A stretch of DNA of 37,033 nucleotides from Burkholderia singularis (GCF_900176645.1 NZ_FXAN01000079.1:1-37033), one strand, 5' to 3'. Shown: positions 26,142 to 35,215, numbered from the stretch's first letter. Program-made: numbers and translations. Notes: generated from the sequence alone by a model not told the origin.

Positions 26142-26260
26142 TCGACTCCTGAGCCGCAACAGGCCCGCATCCCAATCCCATTTCTCGCGCTTCGAACAAG
26201 CGCATAACCCGGACGGCTGCTCCAACAAAAACAGCCGCCCCTCCCTCAATGAGCTACGTC

Positions 26261-26614
26261 ATGAAAAAATCGCTTGCGGCCCTTTCGGCCACCCTCGTCC
26301 TCTCACTGCCCGCCGCGCACGCAGCAAACAACGTCGGCCAATGTGTGTACCCGAAAACCAAGGTCGGAGCCAATGGCAACCTCGTCTTCAGGCATCCGAT
26401 CTATGTCCTTGATGCCCCAAATGCAACTGCCCCGAAACGCGCGCTAACCGCGTTCGCGGCCTTCACCGTCAAGGCCGAAGCGCCCGGCGGCTTCGTTCAG
26501 CTCGTCACCGTGCCGAACTACGATCTGCCGAATCCGGACAGCGTCGCCGGCAAAGTCATCGGCTGGGCCAAACTGTCCGACTTCGATTTCCAGGAGTTGC
26601 GCAACTGCAACTGA
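26261..26614 (+). CDS. Small secreted protein
   Basis: The 117-aa protein begins with a typical signal peptide (KKSLAALSATLVLSLPAAHA) and cleavage is expected after AHA. The mature part is about 97 residues, has cysteines near each end (VGQCVYPKTK and LRNCN) that could form a disulfide, and reads as a small beta-rich domain (FAAFTVKAEAPGGFVQLV). The in-frame ATG at 26249 would add four residues; neither start has a strong ribosome site. Periplasmic or secreted; no family named. Confidence 0.7.
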   Translation: MKKSLAALSATLVLSLPAAHAANNVGQCVYPKTKVGANGNLVFRHPIYVLDAPNATAPKRALTAFAAFTVKAEAPGGFVQLVTVPNYDLPNPDSVAGKVIGWAKLSDFDFQELRNCN

Positions 26615-26631
26615 CGACCCAACAAACAACG

Positions 26632-26653
26632 GAGCGTGCCCGCAGGCACGCTC
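26632..26653 (+). terminator. Hairpin after the secreted-protein gene
   Basis: GAGCGTGCC (26632-26640) and GGCACGCTC (26645-26653) form a perfect 9-bp stem with a CGCA loop. A T-rich run begins only about 14 bases later, so it is an imperfect rho-independent terminator. Confidence 0.55.
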
Positions 26654-27263
26654 TCAGATGCTGACTTTCTTTTTTGGTTCATCTCGTATTTCCGGGGAAT
26701 CTCACGGGAGGAACCTGGGCATTTGGCGAGCGCCCGTCAATCCGTGAAGGTCAGCAATCGCAGGCGACGACTCCCGTCCTGCGCTTAAGCACGCCGGACG
26801 GGAGTCGTCGCTGACACTGCCCCTCTTAATCGCGTCGCAAATAGCTATGCGGCGCTGGATGAAGTTACGAGGCGTTGCATTCATCAGGCTCAGCAGCGCA
26901 TCACTCATGGTTGTATCGAGTCCCGCCGCCCTATGTCGCTCCACTCAGTCCTGCTGAACTGAAAGGAGGTAGAGGGCGTTGCGGAGATGGTCGTTGGCTC
27001 AACGTAGACGGGCTTCTTCGTCGGCGAGAGTTAGCATGGGAATTCCCTCCCGAAGCGCCGCCGACCTGACCAGCTCTGCGGTGATACGCGTGCCATTCTG
27101 CGCCTACGGTGCAAAGGCACGGATTCATCGCGATGCGGCGGGAAAGTCGTCGGCGGACCAAGCTATTGATTCACCAACTTCGATAGCAAAAATAAAAATT
27201 CAGGGGATCGGTACGACGCCCTAGCGCCCGACTGGCGACATCGTCCAGTGCTAAACTCTCAGC
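26654..27263. other. Gene-poor stretch before the defence-like operon
   Basis: This stretch of about 610 bases holds no convincing gene. It contains a 16-bp perfect inverted repeat (26764-26779 and 26796-26811, 16-base loop) and, on the minus strand at 26999-27103, a 34-codon open fragment with a coding look that is not assignable. The last 100 bases are AT-rich and should hold the promoter for the operon at 27264; TTGATT near 27168 followed by an A/T run is a weak candidate. Confidence 0.4.
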
Positions 27264-28193
27264 ATGACTCCTCTGCCCCCTAATCTGACACCACAGTTCT
27301 CTGGACATGAGACCTTCCCGCTGCGGCAGCTTTGGCTCCGCAAGGCCTATGACGCGATCGTCGGGGACGACCTACCCGCCCCGAAGTCGATCTTCTCTGA
27401 TGAGGACGCCATCGTCCGGTTTGGAGTCGGCAGAAACATGGCGACTTCAATCCGGTATTGGGCATCGGCTTGCGACATCATAACCGAGCAGGACGGCGGC
27501 TACGCCCCGACCGACCTTGCGACCATGCTATTTCATCCCGAGACAGGGTTAGATCCGTACTGCGAACATCCCGCAACCGCATGGCTGATGCATTGGCGGA
27601 TTGCGGGCACGCCGGAGAAAACGACAACATGGTATTTTTTGTTCAATCACGTTGTTCAACAAATATTCGATCGCGAGCATATAGTCCAAGCACTTTCGGG
27701 AACGATCGCGGAAAACAACCTTCGCATTTCCCTGGCAACGCTCAAGCGTGATGTCGAATGCTGCATTCGAAGTTACGTGCCACGTCTCGGTGGCGACTCT
27801 CCCGAAGAATTGAGTGAGCCACTTCTCGGTGAGCTTGGGCTCATTCAACAGAACGCCAAGGGCACATTCGAGTTCAGGCGGGGAGCCAAGCGATCTTTGC
27901 CAGATGGCGTTTTTGCGTATGCGCTCATGGAATACTGGCAACGCTTGCAACACGCCGGCTCAGTCATGGCGTTCGATCGTGTAGCACACGACTATGGCTC
28001 ACCCGGACGAGTATTCAAGCTCGACGAGAACGCTGTCGCCGATCGCCTGATGGCGCTCGAGCAACTCTCTCGCGGCCTTATCCAATGGACAGAACAGGCT
28101 GGAATTCGGCAGGTTACGCGCCGAGACGCGGCGTTGGAAGATTTAAACACGTACAAGTACAAGCTACTGAAGGCTGCATATGCCAAGAACTAA
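27264..28193 (+). CDS. DUF4007 protein, first gene of the defence-like operon
   Basis: The 309-aa protein carries the DUF4007 signature at its N-terminus: FSGHETFPLRQLWLRKAYDA and IFSDEDAIVRFGVGRNMATS (residues about 12-65), then SIRYW. The family has no proven activity but repeatedly occurs beside PAPS-reductase-like sulfur-transfer genes in defence loci. The middle and C-terminal parts look helical, with a winged-helix-like feel around 55-80, so DNA binding is possible. The stop overlaps the next start by 14 bases, and all five genes of the operon touch or overlap. GC content and codon use are lower than in the acx region, pointing to acquired DNA. Confidence 0.88.
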   Translation: MTPLPPNLTPQFSGHETFPLRQLWLRKAYDAIVGDDLPAPKSIFSDEDAIVRFGVGRNMATSIRYWASACDIITEQDGGYAPTDLATMLFHPETGLDPYCEHPATAWLMHWRIAGTPEKTTTWYFLFNHVVQQIFDREHIVQALSGTIAENNLRISLATLKRDVECCIRSYVPRLGGDSPEELSEPLLGELGLIQQNAKGTFEFRRGAKRSLPDGVFAYALMEYWQRLQHAGSVMAFDRVAHDYGSPGRVFKLDENAVADRLMALEQLSRGLIQWTEQAGIRQVTRRDAALEDLNTYKYKLLKAAYAKN

Positions 28194-31100
28194 GGCAGCG
28201 AACGAATCCGCTACGAAACGCCTATCAGACGTAGTATCCATCTCGCGCCAATTCATGCGGTCGGTACGGATCGACGCAGACTTTGGACGCGAGGACGCTC
28301 TCTCTGGCTACATCTGCCAAGGCACCGCTCGCGCCCTCGTAGAAAATATGGCACGCCAAATCGTCGAAACGCGGCAACGCGCCTTCACGTGGACAGGGCC
28401 ATATGGCGGTGGTAAATCATCTTTGGCATTGATGCTGTGCTCCCTCGTGGGTCCGCAGGCAAAGTTGCGCGCTCGCGCTCGGCAGATTCTCGGCTTTCCG
28501 GAAAGCAGTCTCGTCGAACGTGCCTTCGCCTCCAAAGGTGACGGCTGGCTGGTGCTGCCGGTAGTGGGAAAACGCGGAAGCGTAATCAACGAACTATCCG
28601 CAGCCCTTGCTCGTGCTCAAAGCCCGAGCAAGAGCCGCAAGACAACTAACATCATTAGCGACCTGGTATCCGCTGCTGAAAATCACCCACATGGTGTACT
28701 TGTCGTAGTCGACGAGCTGGGGAAATTTCTAGAAAGCTCAGCACAGGACGGCGACGACATTTACTTCTTTCAGGAGTTGGCGGAAGCAGCAAGCCGATGC
28801 GCCGGGAAGCTGGTGGTGGTGGGCATCCTGCATCAAGCGTTCGAGGCTTACGCAACACGGTTAGGCCGACAAGCGAGGGACGACTGGGCCAAGGTACAGG
28901 GCCGCTTTGTTGACATACCCTTGGTTTCGGCCACTGATGAGGTGATCGAACTGGTCGGCCGCGCAATACAAGTGACTGATGGTCCCGACCTCGCTGCCGC
29001 CGGCAAACTTGCCGAACGTATTGCAAGTGCAGTTCGCGAACGCCGCCCTGGCACACCCGCGACGCTCGCGGATTCGCTCAAGCGATGCTGGCCGTTACAC
29101 CCGGTCACCGCCGCCCTCCTTGGACCAATATCGAAACGTCGCTTCGGGCAAAACGAGCGCAGCACTTTCGGCTTTCTGGCATCTCGTGAACCACTCGGGT
29201 TTGCGGAGTTCCTCGACGGCTACGCAGCTGAATGGCAATACATGTATGGTCCGTCGCGCTACTGGGAATATCTTCGTGCGAATCTAGAACCGGCAATTCT
29301 CGCGTCTCCGGATGGTCATCGGTGGGCGCTTGCGGCAGAGGCTGTCGAGCGAGCAGAAGCCAAAGGCCAAGACATACACGTACAGCTCACCAAAACCGTC
29401 GCTCTGATCGAGATGTTTCGCAATGGCTCCGGCCTAGTTGCCGACAGCCGCGTGCTAAGCGTCTCAATTCCTTCGGCCACGGACCACGAGATTCGAAAGG
29501 CTCTGCATGAGTTGGCCGATTGGAAGGTTTTGATTGAGCGAAAACACCTAGGCGCATGGGGGGTATACGCCGGAAGCGACTTCGACATTGAAGGTGCAAT
29601 CAATTCTGCACGTGCAGAACTCGGTGAACCTGACCTCGACCGGATTTCGTCGCTCACTGACCTTCAACCGATTCTCGCGAAGCGTTTGTATCATCAAACC
29701 GGCACGATGCGTTGGTTTGCACGCCGAATTGTCCAGCTTTCTGATGTTGAACAACATCTCGACCGCTTCAAGAACGATCCTAGAAGTGCCGGCGCATTCC
29801 TTATGTGCCTTCCTGACACCGGCCAATCGCTCAAATCGGCCGAGCACCGTGTAAGAAAGGCTAGCGAGTATGCGGATGGAAGGACCATTTTGCTTGGTAC
29901 GCCCCGAAATGCCGAGCGAATTTCCGAACTGAGCCTGGAGCTGGCAGCTGCGGAACGTGTGACGCAGACCCGCCCCGAACTTCACGGGGACTCCGTTGCG
30001 CGTCGGGAACTTGTTGGACGGATCGAAGCGATCCGATCTTCTCTGGAAGAGGAGCTTGCTGATGCGTTTAGCCTCTCACGCTGGCACTCCAAAGGAGAAG
30101 TCGTAGGTAAAGATCACGGGACTGTTCTTTCCGCAATCGCGTCCTCGATCGCCGCAGAGGTTTACAACAAGACGCCTTACATTTTTAGTGAACTGATCAA
30201 CCGAGAGGAGCCATCAAGCAATTCCGTGAAGGCACGGAAGGAGCTAATGTATCGGATGATTACGCATGGGCACCGCGAAGCTCTCGGCTACGAAGGCTAC
30301 CCTGCGGACGCCGGGCTCTACTTTACAGTTCTGCAATCTCTAGGCCTGCACCGGCCTCGAGACGGTGGCCAATGGGGCTTTGGCGATCCCAGCATGAACC
30401 CGTCGGGTCAGTCCATGGAAGCATTATGGTACCGCACCAAGAATTTCGTTTTGGACTCCGGCAAATCGACAATTCTTGCGGACCTTTATGCGCTCTGGGC
30501 AGCACCACCGTTTGGCTTGCGAGCGGGCGTAATGCCGATACTGGCCCTGGCATTTTTCCTTGCACATCGCTCCTCGTTAGCGATGTACGTCGACGGCGTT
30601 TTCACGTCGGACCTGTCCGAAGCTGTAGTTGATGAATGGATTCTGGACGCGACTGCCATACGTTTCCAACACGTCGAGGCATCTAAAGATCAGGTCAAGC
30701 TGGTCGATGCCATCGCACGTAGCGTTTCTGACCACACTCAAACAGAAGTCGGGAAGGCACCGTTAGATGCAGCGCGCGGCCTAGTTGGGCTAGTCGTGTC
30801 TCTTCCCGGTTGGAGCAAGCGCACCACGACGATTAGCACGCTCGCACAAGATGTTCGAGCAATGTTGTTGAAGGCCAACGATCCTCACAAGGTATTGTTC
30901 GCCGATCTTCCGACACTCTTGGACGCGCGCGAACCAGAGGAACTCGTAACCAAGCTGAGTGCGATCACATCTGAACTGTCCGTCGCCTACGACAATATGC
31001 TGAACTTCGTACGCACAAGGCTGCTGGACGCTCTGGATCATACGGAAGGTGATGTTGAATCGTTGAGGCAACGGGCTGCAACCATCAAAGGCATAACAGG

Positions 31101-31527
31101 TGATTTTCGACTAGATGCGTTTGCCGCGCGACTAGAGGCCTACGACGAAGATCCTCAAACCATTGAAGGGCTTATCAGTCTGGCAGTAAATAAACCGGCT
31201 ACGGCCTGGGTGGACCGAGACGTGGACGCTGCCGTGGTCACCTTGGCGACATGGGCAATCGAATTCCGGAAAACCGAAATTATGGCTCACCTCCGTGGGC
31301 GCCCCTCGACGCGTCGCGTCATTGGAGTTGTGTTTGGCGCTAGCCACGGCATGGACGTCTCTCAGTCAATTGATATTGCAGAGAAGGATGTCCCGGTGGT
31401 CGATCGTCTCGTGAAATCGATTCTTGCACGGACGCAGGGAGAAAAATCCGAAGTCGTCCTGGCAGCGTTGGCCGAGGCGGGAGCATTAATGGCGAACCAA
31501 GGCAAGAAGGAGCGGCATGATGGCTGA
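28180..31527 (+). CDS. Large P-loop ATPase (BrxC/PglY-like)
   Basis: The 1115-aa protein has Walker A GPYGGGKSS at 73-81 and Walker B VLVVVDE at 173-179, then a long helical body without a second obvious catalytic domain. Size and layout recall BrxC/PglY, the large ATPases of BREX systems; relatedness is inferred from architecture and context, not alignment. It is probably a DNA-bound motor or scaffold that couples ATP to modification or to recognition of invading DNA. ATG 28180 lies inside the end of the DUF4007 gene, and its own end overlaps the PAPS-reductase gene by 11 bases, so the proteins are probably made in fixed proportion. It is unlike DndD, which is an SMC-like ATPase with long coiled coils. 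Confidence 0.82.
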   Translation: MPRTKAANESATKRLSDVVSISRQFMRSVRIDADFGREDALSGYICQGTARALVENMARQIVETRQRAFTWTGPYGGGKSSLALMLCSLVGPQAKLRARARQILGFPESSLVERAFASKGDGWLVLPVVGKRGSVINELSAALARAQSPSKSRKTTNIISDLVSAAENHPHGVLVVVDELGKFLESSAQDGDDIYFFQELAEAASRCAGKLVVVGILHQAFEAYATRLGRQARDDWAKVQGRFVDIPLVSATDEVIELVGRAIQVTDGPDLAAAGKLAERIASAVRERRPGTPATLADSLKRCWPLHPVTAALLGPISKRRFGQNERSTFGFLASREPLGFAEFLDGYAAEWQYMYGPSRYWEYLRANLEPAILASPDGHRWALAAEAVERAEAKGQDIHVQLTKTVALIEMFRNGSGLVADSRVLSVSIPSATDHEIRKALHELADWKVLIERKHLGAWGVYAGSDFDIEGAINSARAELGEPDLDRISSLTDLQPILAKRLYHQTGTMRWFARRIVQLSDVEQHLDRFKNDPRSAGAFLMCLPDTGQSLKSAEHRVRKASEYADGRTILLGTPRNAERISELSLELAAAERVTQTRPELHGDSVARRELVGRIEAIRSSLEEELADAFSLSRWHSKGEVVGKDHGTVLSAIASSIAAEVYNKTPYIFSELINREEPSSNSVKARKELMYRMITHGHREALGYEGYPADAGLYFTVLQSLGLHRPRDGGQWGFGDPSMNPSGQSMEALWYRTKNFVLDSGKSTILADLYALWAAPPFGLRAGVMPILALAFFLAHRSSLAMYVDGVFTSDLSEAVVDEWILDATAIRFQHVEASKDQVKLVDAIARSVSDHTQTEVGKAPLDAARGLVGLVVSLPGWSKRTTTISTLAQDVRAMLLKANDPHKVLFADLPTLLDAREPEELVTKLSAITSELSVAYDNMLNFVRTRLLDALDHTEGDVESLRQRAATIKGITGDFRLDAFAARLEAYDEDPQTIEGLISLAVNKPATAWVDRDVDAAVVTLATWAIEFRKTEIMAHLRGRPSTRRVIGVVFGASHGMDVSQSIDIAEKDVPVVDRLVKSILARTQGEKSEVVLAALAEAGALMANQGKKERHDG

Positions 31528-32362
31528 ACGACATGTGCTTGGCTTGTCGGGCGGAAAAGACAGCGCGGCGCTGGCCGTATATATGCGGCAACACTATCCC
31601 AATCTTCAGATTGACTATTTTTTTACCGATACGGGGAAAGAACTTCCCGAAGTCTACGACTTTCTGGGGCGCCTTGAAGGCTTCCTCGGCCGGCCTATTC
31701 ATTACTTGAATCCACATCGCGATTTTGACTTTTGGCTACGCACGTATGGAAACTTCCTCCCCTCCCCGAAGACGCGGTGGTGCACGCGTCAGTTGAAGCT
31801 CGAACCCTTCAAACGATGGATTCGCCCGTGGCTTGAATCTGGAGATAAAGTTTTCAGCTATGTCGCAATCCGTTCCGATGAGGAGCATCGCGAAGGCATG
31901 GTTACGCAGCACGACAATCTGATTGTCAAGTTGCCGTTTCGGGAGCATGGAATCGACAAAGCCAGCGTGATAGAAATTCTGGAGGGTTCTGGTCTAGGCT
32001 TACCCAAATACTACGATTGGCGATCACGGAGCGGATGCACATTCTGTTTCTTTCAGCAAAAAATCGAGTGGGTAAGGCTCAAAAGAAACCATCCGAAGGA
32101 ATTCGAGGATGCCAAGGATTACGAGAAGACAGCGCTGAAACATGGCTCCCCCTTTACATGGAGTCAAGGCGAATCGCTGAGCGAGCTTGAGCGACCGGAA
32201 CGCATTGCGGAAATCGAAGCAGATTTCGAAGCCCGCAAGGAGCGCGAACTCGCACGCAGGCGACCGAATCCGCTTAGGGTGGCAACCGCTGAACCACTCG
32301 ACATCGATGACTTGTACCTTGAGGACGAAGGTGGCGGAGCATGCCTCGTTTGCCACAAATGA
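31517..32362 (+). CDS. PAPS-reductase-family sulfur-transfer protein (DndC/BrxP-like)
   Basis: The 281-aa protein opens with the PP-loop SGGKDS at residues 11-16. It has the cysteines expected for an iron-sulfur cluster in DndC-type proteins: C89 (WCTRQLK), C174 and C177 (GCTFCFF), plus an extra C-terminal pair C276/C279 in GGGACLVCHK. DndC proteins activate ATP and move sulfur into the DNA backbone together with a cysteine desulfurase. No desulfurase gene is in the window, so host IscS would have to serve. A ribosome site (AAGGAG) sits in the end of the ATPase gene, 5 bases before ATG 31517. Classic assimilatory PAPS reductase is unlikely given the context and the cysteine pattern. Confidence 0.87.
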   Translation: MMAERHVLGLSGGKDSAALAVYMRQHYPNLQIDYFFTDTGKELPEVYDFLGRLEGFLGRPIHYLNPHRDFDFWLRTYGNFLPSPKTRWCTRQLKLEPFKRWIRPWLESGDKVFSYVAIRSDEEHREGMVTQHDNLIVKLPFREHGIDKASVIEILEGSGLGLPKYYDWRSRSGCTFCFFQQKIEWVRLKRNHPKEFEDAKDYEKTALKHGSPFTWSQGESLSELERPERIAEIEADFEARKERELARRRPNPLRVATAEPLDIDDLYLEDEGGGACLVCHK

Positions 32363-33012
32363 ACCTCGACTCGGGACGAGCCTTCGCTTGGACGGAAATC
32401 GACCAGGTTCCCGAGACACCTGGCGTCTATGCGTGGTATGCAAAATTAATTATCAGCACAGCTGACATTAACTCCATTATTGAATCTATAAATCACGCCA
32501 AGACATCAAACCTGTACGAGGCGAAACAAGTGGTCGAGTCGGCTCTGGATCGATTTGTGTTCAATCCGTATCGCGAAGCACCGTATCGCGTGCAGCTACG
32601 AGGTGCGTTGAAGCCACGGTACGGCGGGGACGTCTCTCACGAGCCGAGCAAATCAGAGAACCTCGTCGAGCGCCTCGTCGCAGAGCCCGAGCGATTGCGC
32701 AAGATTGCAGACGTTCTAGCATCTGCTGCGCCAGGCTTTACGGCACCGTTATACATCGGCATGGCTGTGAATCTTCGGACTCGATTACGAACGCATAAAC
32801 GCAAGATCACGGAATTGCGCGATGTCGGACATACTTCCCCAGACTCGACCGACGTGCTTGAAGCAGGATTTGCAAACCAAGTAGTGGCAAGAGGCTTTGA
32901 CCCGACAAATTTGTTCGTTGTAGTTGCAGACGTCGACGTAGATACAGGCGAGCACAACGACCTCGAGAACATTCTCAACCGAATTAATTTTCCTATCTTT
33001 GGACGTAACTGA
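32341..33012 (+). CDS. GIY-YIG-like nuclease protein
   Basis: The 223-aa protein shows a GIY-YIG layout with a long insertion. GVYAWYAK is near residue 28 and LYIGMAVNLRTRLRTHK near 138-154, giving the YIG strand, the catalytic arginine region and a histidine. ENILNRINFPIFGRN at the C-terminus supplies the metal-binding glutamate and the final asparagine. About 100 residues separate the GVY and YIG strands, far more than the usual 10 or so. GIY-YIG enzymes cut one or both DNA strands. The gene overlaps the sulfur-transfer gene by 22 bases and ends 1 base before the DGQHR gene, so its product probably acts in the same complex. Nicking for modification and cutting of unmodified DNA are both possible. 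Confidence 0.72.
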   Translation: MPRLPQMNLDSGRAFAWTEIDQVPETPGVYAWYAKLIISTADINSIIESINHAKTSNLYEAKQVVESALDRFVFNPYREAPYRVQLRGALKPRYGGDVSHEPSKSENLVERLVAEPERLRKIADVLASAAPGFTAPLYIGMAVNLRTRLRTHKRKITELRDVGHTSPDSTDVLEAGFANQVVARGFDPTNLFVVVADVDVDTGEHNDLENILNRINFPIFGRN

Positions 33013-33013
33013 C

Positions 33014-35215
33014 ATGGTCCTTCTTACGAATACCCAAAGCGCATTGAACGTCCACGTTCAAGGTACAGTCGGGACCTTCCGCGTGACAAAGGCGGATAAC
33101 GAGGCATCCGGCATCGAAGTGAAGTATGTGCTGACGCACGTATCGCTCTCCGCAAAGCAAGGGCAGACACAGCTTCTCGACATGCTTGCTCCGGTACGAG
33201 AGATATTCGACCTGAAGCAACTCGATTTCGACGAGATCATGCAGCGCGACATCGACGACGCGCGCGTATCTCTGGAACTTATCCCCTACCTTCTCGATCC
33301 ATCTGTATCTGGACAGATCAAGCTGTTCCCACCGATCGTCGCCATAGCGTTACCGCTTCAGCCAGTGAGCCGCATGCCGGACGCGCTCTATCGAAAAGTA
33401 ACTCAAACGCAGGTTCCGTCGGAGCAGCACAAAGGTTTCGACGAGCGCACAATTACGGCAGGCGAGGTGGGAGCTGAACAGTTCCAATTCCGACAGTTCG
33501 TGCAAAAGAACGGCGAGGTGGTGACGACCGACGGTGCGATGCTGAGCCTGTCGCGCGATAACTGCGCGCTCGCGATTGTCGACGGTCAGCATCGTGCCAT
33601 GGCGCTTCTAGCGCTCCACCGCAACCTCACGGGTGGTTGGACTGACGCGAAACGGAGCCCATATGAACGGTACTACAAGGTGTGGCCCGATAAAGAAATC
33701 CGGACATACGATCTCGAACACCTCCAAATGCCCATGATCATTTGCACTTTTCCGCAACTCGACGCGGAATGGCAAAAAGACATGGATGTGATTCGAGCCG
33801 CGCGACGAGTATTTCTCACGCTCAACAAGACCGCCAAGAAAGTATCGGATTCCCGAAATCGCTTGCTAAACGACCAAGACATTGTCGCCGAATGTTTGCG
33901 AGAAACGCTGTCTCATGTCAAACAGTTCGGCAGCAAAGACGAGACTGGATTACGGATCTTTAATATCGAACTCGACCAAGAAGGCGATCGCGTTAAAGTC
34001 GGGAGTGATGTCGCGTTTAGTGGCGTAAGCCATCTATATCATCTCACTGAGCATATCCTCATGAGCGATGACATCGTTCATGGTATCGAGGCAAAAGGAA
34101 AAGTCGGCGCTCCAAGAAAGCGACTCCACATGGCATATGTACGCCTGGGCCTAAAAGACTCGATCGTTCAGGCAAAACGAGAGGCGAATACACGGACTAA
34201 TTACTCTGACGAAATCGCTAACGAGTTTCGCACAAAATGGCGTGAATTGTACGTCCCTCCGATCGAAAGGATGTTGAGTAAGTTTCATCCTTTCGCCGCG
34301 TTTTCAAACGCGACCCTCGCCTTGCAACAAGAGCTGATTGGAGCACATGATCCTGAACTGGAAAAAATGCTGTTCGATGGCCAAGCAACTGCGCGCACAT
34401 TCGACGAATTTCGCGAAGGTCTCGAGCGGCGTAACAAAGACAAAGAGCCAGGTTGGACTTCTCCGGAAATCACAGAAACGCTCACCCGCGTCGATGGACT
34501 CGTAACAAAACGGAAAACCCTCGTGAAGGGCATGCGTATCAATCGAGCTAGCCATTTTCTATCGAATCTCAGCAAACAGGCATTAAATAAAGTTACAGTC
34601 GACAATGTCCTCGATGAGGCGATAAAAGATGCGATCGATGGCCTCTTCGAGAACGTGTTTTCAACAGTTGCCTTTCAAACTGCTCTGATCTGCACGTACA
34701 CTGAAGCTGTTGAGCAAGCTCTTGGCGACATTACGTACTCGACAATCGAGTTACTTGATGAATACCTGAACAATTTACACAACATTTTTGCACCCTCGAA
34801 TGCCAAAGAGTTGGAGCGCTTATTCCGCGTATTCGTGGGAGATCTGTCCGTGGAGCCGGCTGTCAAGGTTTTGACCGGTGGCCCCGTTTTTCGTAATGTG
34901 GTTCTTCCGGGAGAACTGCAACCAGCGGAATGGCCCAAGTATAGGTATCTGCTTCTTGAGCTGTGGACTCCTCAAGAGCCGAAGCTTAAGGAATTCGTCC
35001 TCACGGATCGAAACACATGTCGCGCAGCCGTTGCAGCATCGCTGTTCGAACGCAGATTCAAATCCTATTGCGAAGAAAACCGGCTCATCCACGAAGAAGT
35101 TCAGAAAGAGGTTAGAGACGAACTACTAACGAAAGTGAAAGGAGATTTCGAATCCTTCCTTTCAGCCGTGCATGGCAAGAGTATTACACTGGAAAGAAAC
35201 ATCTTCGAGAGTTAA
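33014..35215 (+). CDS. Long DGQHR-domain (DndB-like) protein
   Basis: The 733-aa protein carries the family motif VDGQHRAMALLAL near residue 194, and downstream FLTLNKTAKKVSDSRNRLLN, typical of DGQHR proteins. DndB, the founding member, is about 360 aa and regulates phosphorothioation; here about 400 extra C-terminal residues form a helical region of unknown role. Start 33014 is chosen because it lies immediately after the GIY-YIG stop (TGAC-ATG); the TTG at 32999 is inside that gene. It closes the operon and is followed by a weak hairpin and no strong T-tract. A regulator, a DNA-recognition subunit or a partner of the ATPase are the options. Confidence 0.85.
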   Translation: MVLLTNTQSALNVHVQGTVGTFRVTKADNEASGIEVKYVLTHVSLSAKQGQTQLLDMLAPVREIFDLKQLDFDEIMQRDIDDARVSLELIPYLLDPSVSGQIKLFPPIVAIALPLQPVSRMPDALYRKVTQTQVPSEQHKGFDERTITAGEVGAEQFQFRQFVQKNGEVVTTDGAMLSLSRDNCALAIVDGQHRAMALLALHRNLTGGWTDAKRSPYERYYKVWPDKEIRTYDLEHLQMPMIICTFPQLDAEWQKDMDVIRAARRVFLTLNKTAKKVSDSRNRLLNDQDIVAECLRETLSHVKQFGSKDETGLRIFNIELDQEGDRVKVGSDVAFSGVSHLYHLTEHILMSDDIVHGIEAKGKVGAPRKRLHMAYVRLGLKDSIVQAKREANTRTNYSDEIANEFRTKWRELYVPPIERMLSKFHPFAAFSNATLALQQELIGAHDPELEKMLFDGQATARTFDEFREGLERRNKDKEPGWTSPEITETLTRVDGLVTKRKTLVKGMRINRASHFLSNLSKQALNKVTVDNVLDEAIKDAIDGLFENVFSTVAFQTALICTYTEAVEQALGDITYSTIELLDEYLNNLHNIFAPSNAKELERLFRVFVGDLSVEPAVKVLTGGPVFRNVVLPGELQPAEWPKYRYLLLELWTPQEPKLKEFVLTDRNTCRAAVAASLFERRFKSYCEENRLIHEEVQKEVRDELLTKVKGDFESFLSAVHGKSITLERNIFES

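Noticed and set aside
26702..26944. 80-codon minus-strand frame in the gene-poor stretch
   Set aside because: It runs through the large inverted repeat and shows no family character or ribosome site.
26999..27103. 34-codon minus-strand fragment with a coding look (contains LREGIPMLTLADEEARLR)
   Set aside because: Stops on both sides, no start with a ribosome site and no recognisable family; possibly the tail of a lost gene.
27264..35215. A complete Dnd (dndABCDE) or BREX (with pglZ and brxL) locus
   Set aside because: Only a DndC-like and a DndB-like motif are present; no cysteine desulfurase, DndD, DndE, PglZ, BrxL or DNA methyltransferase is encoded in the window.
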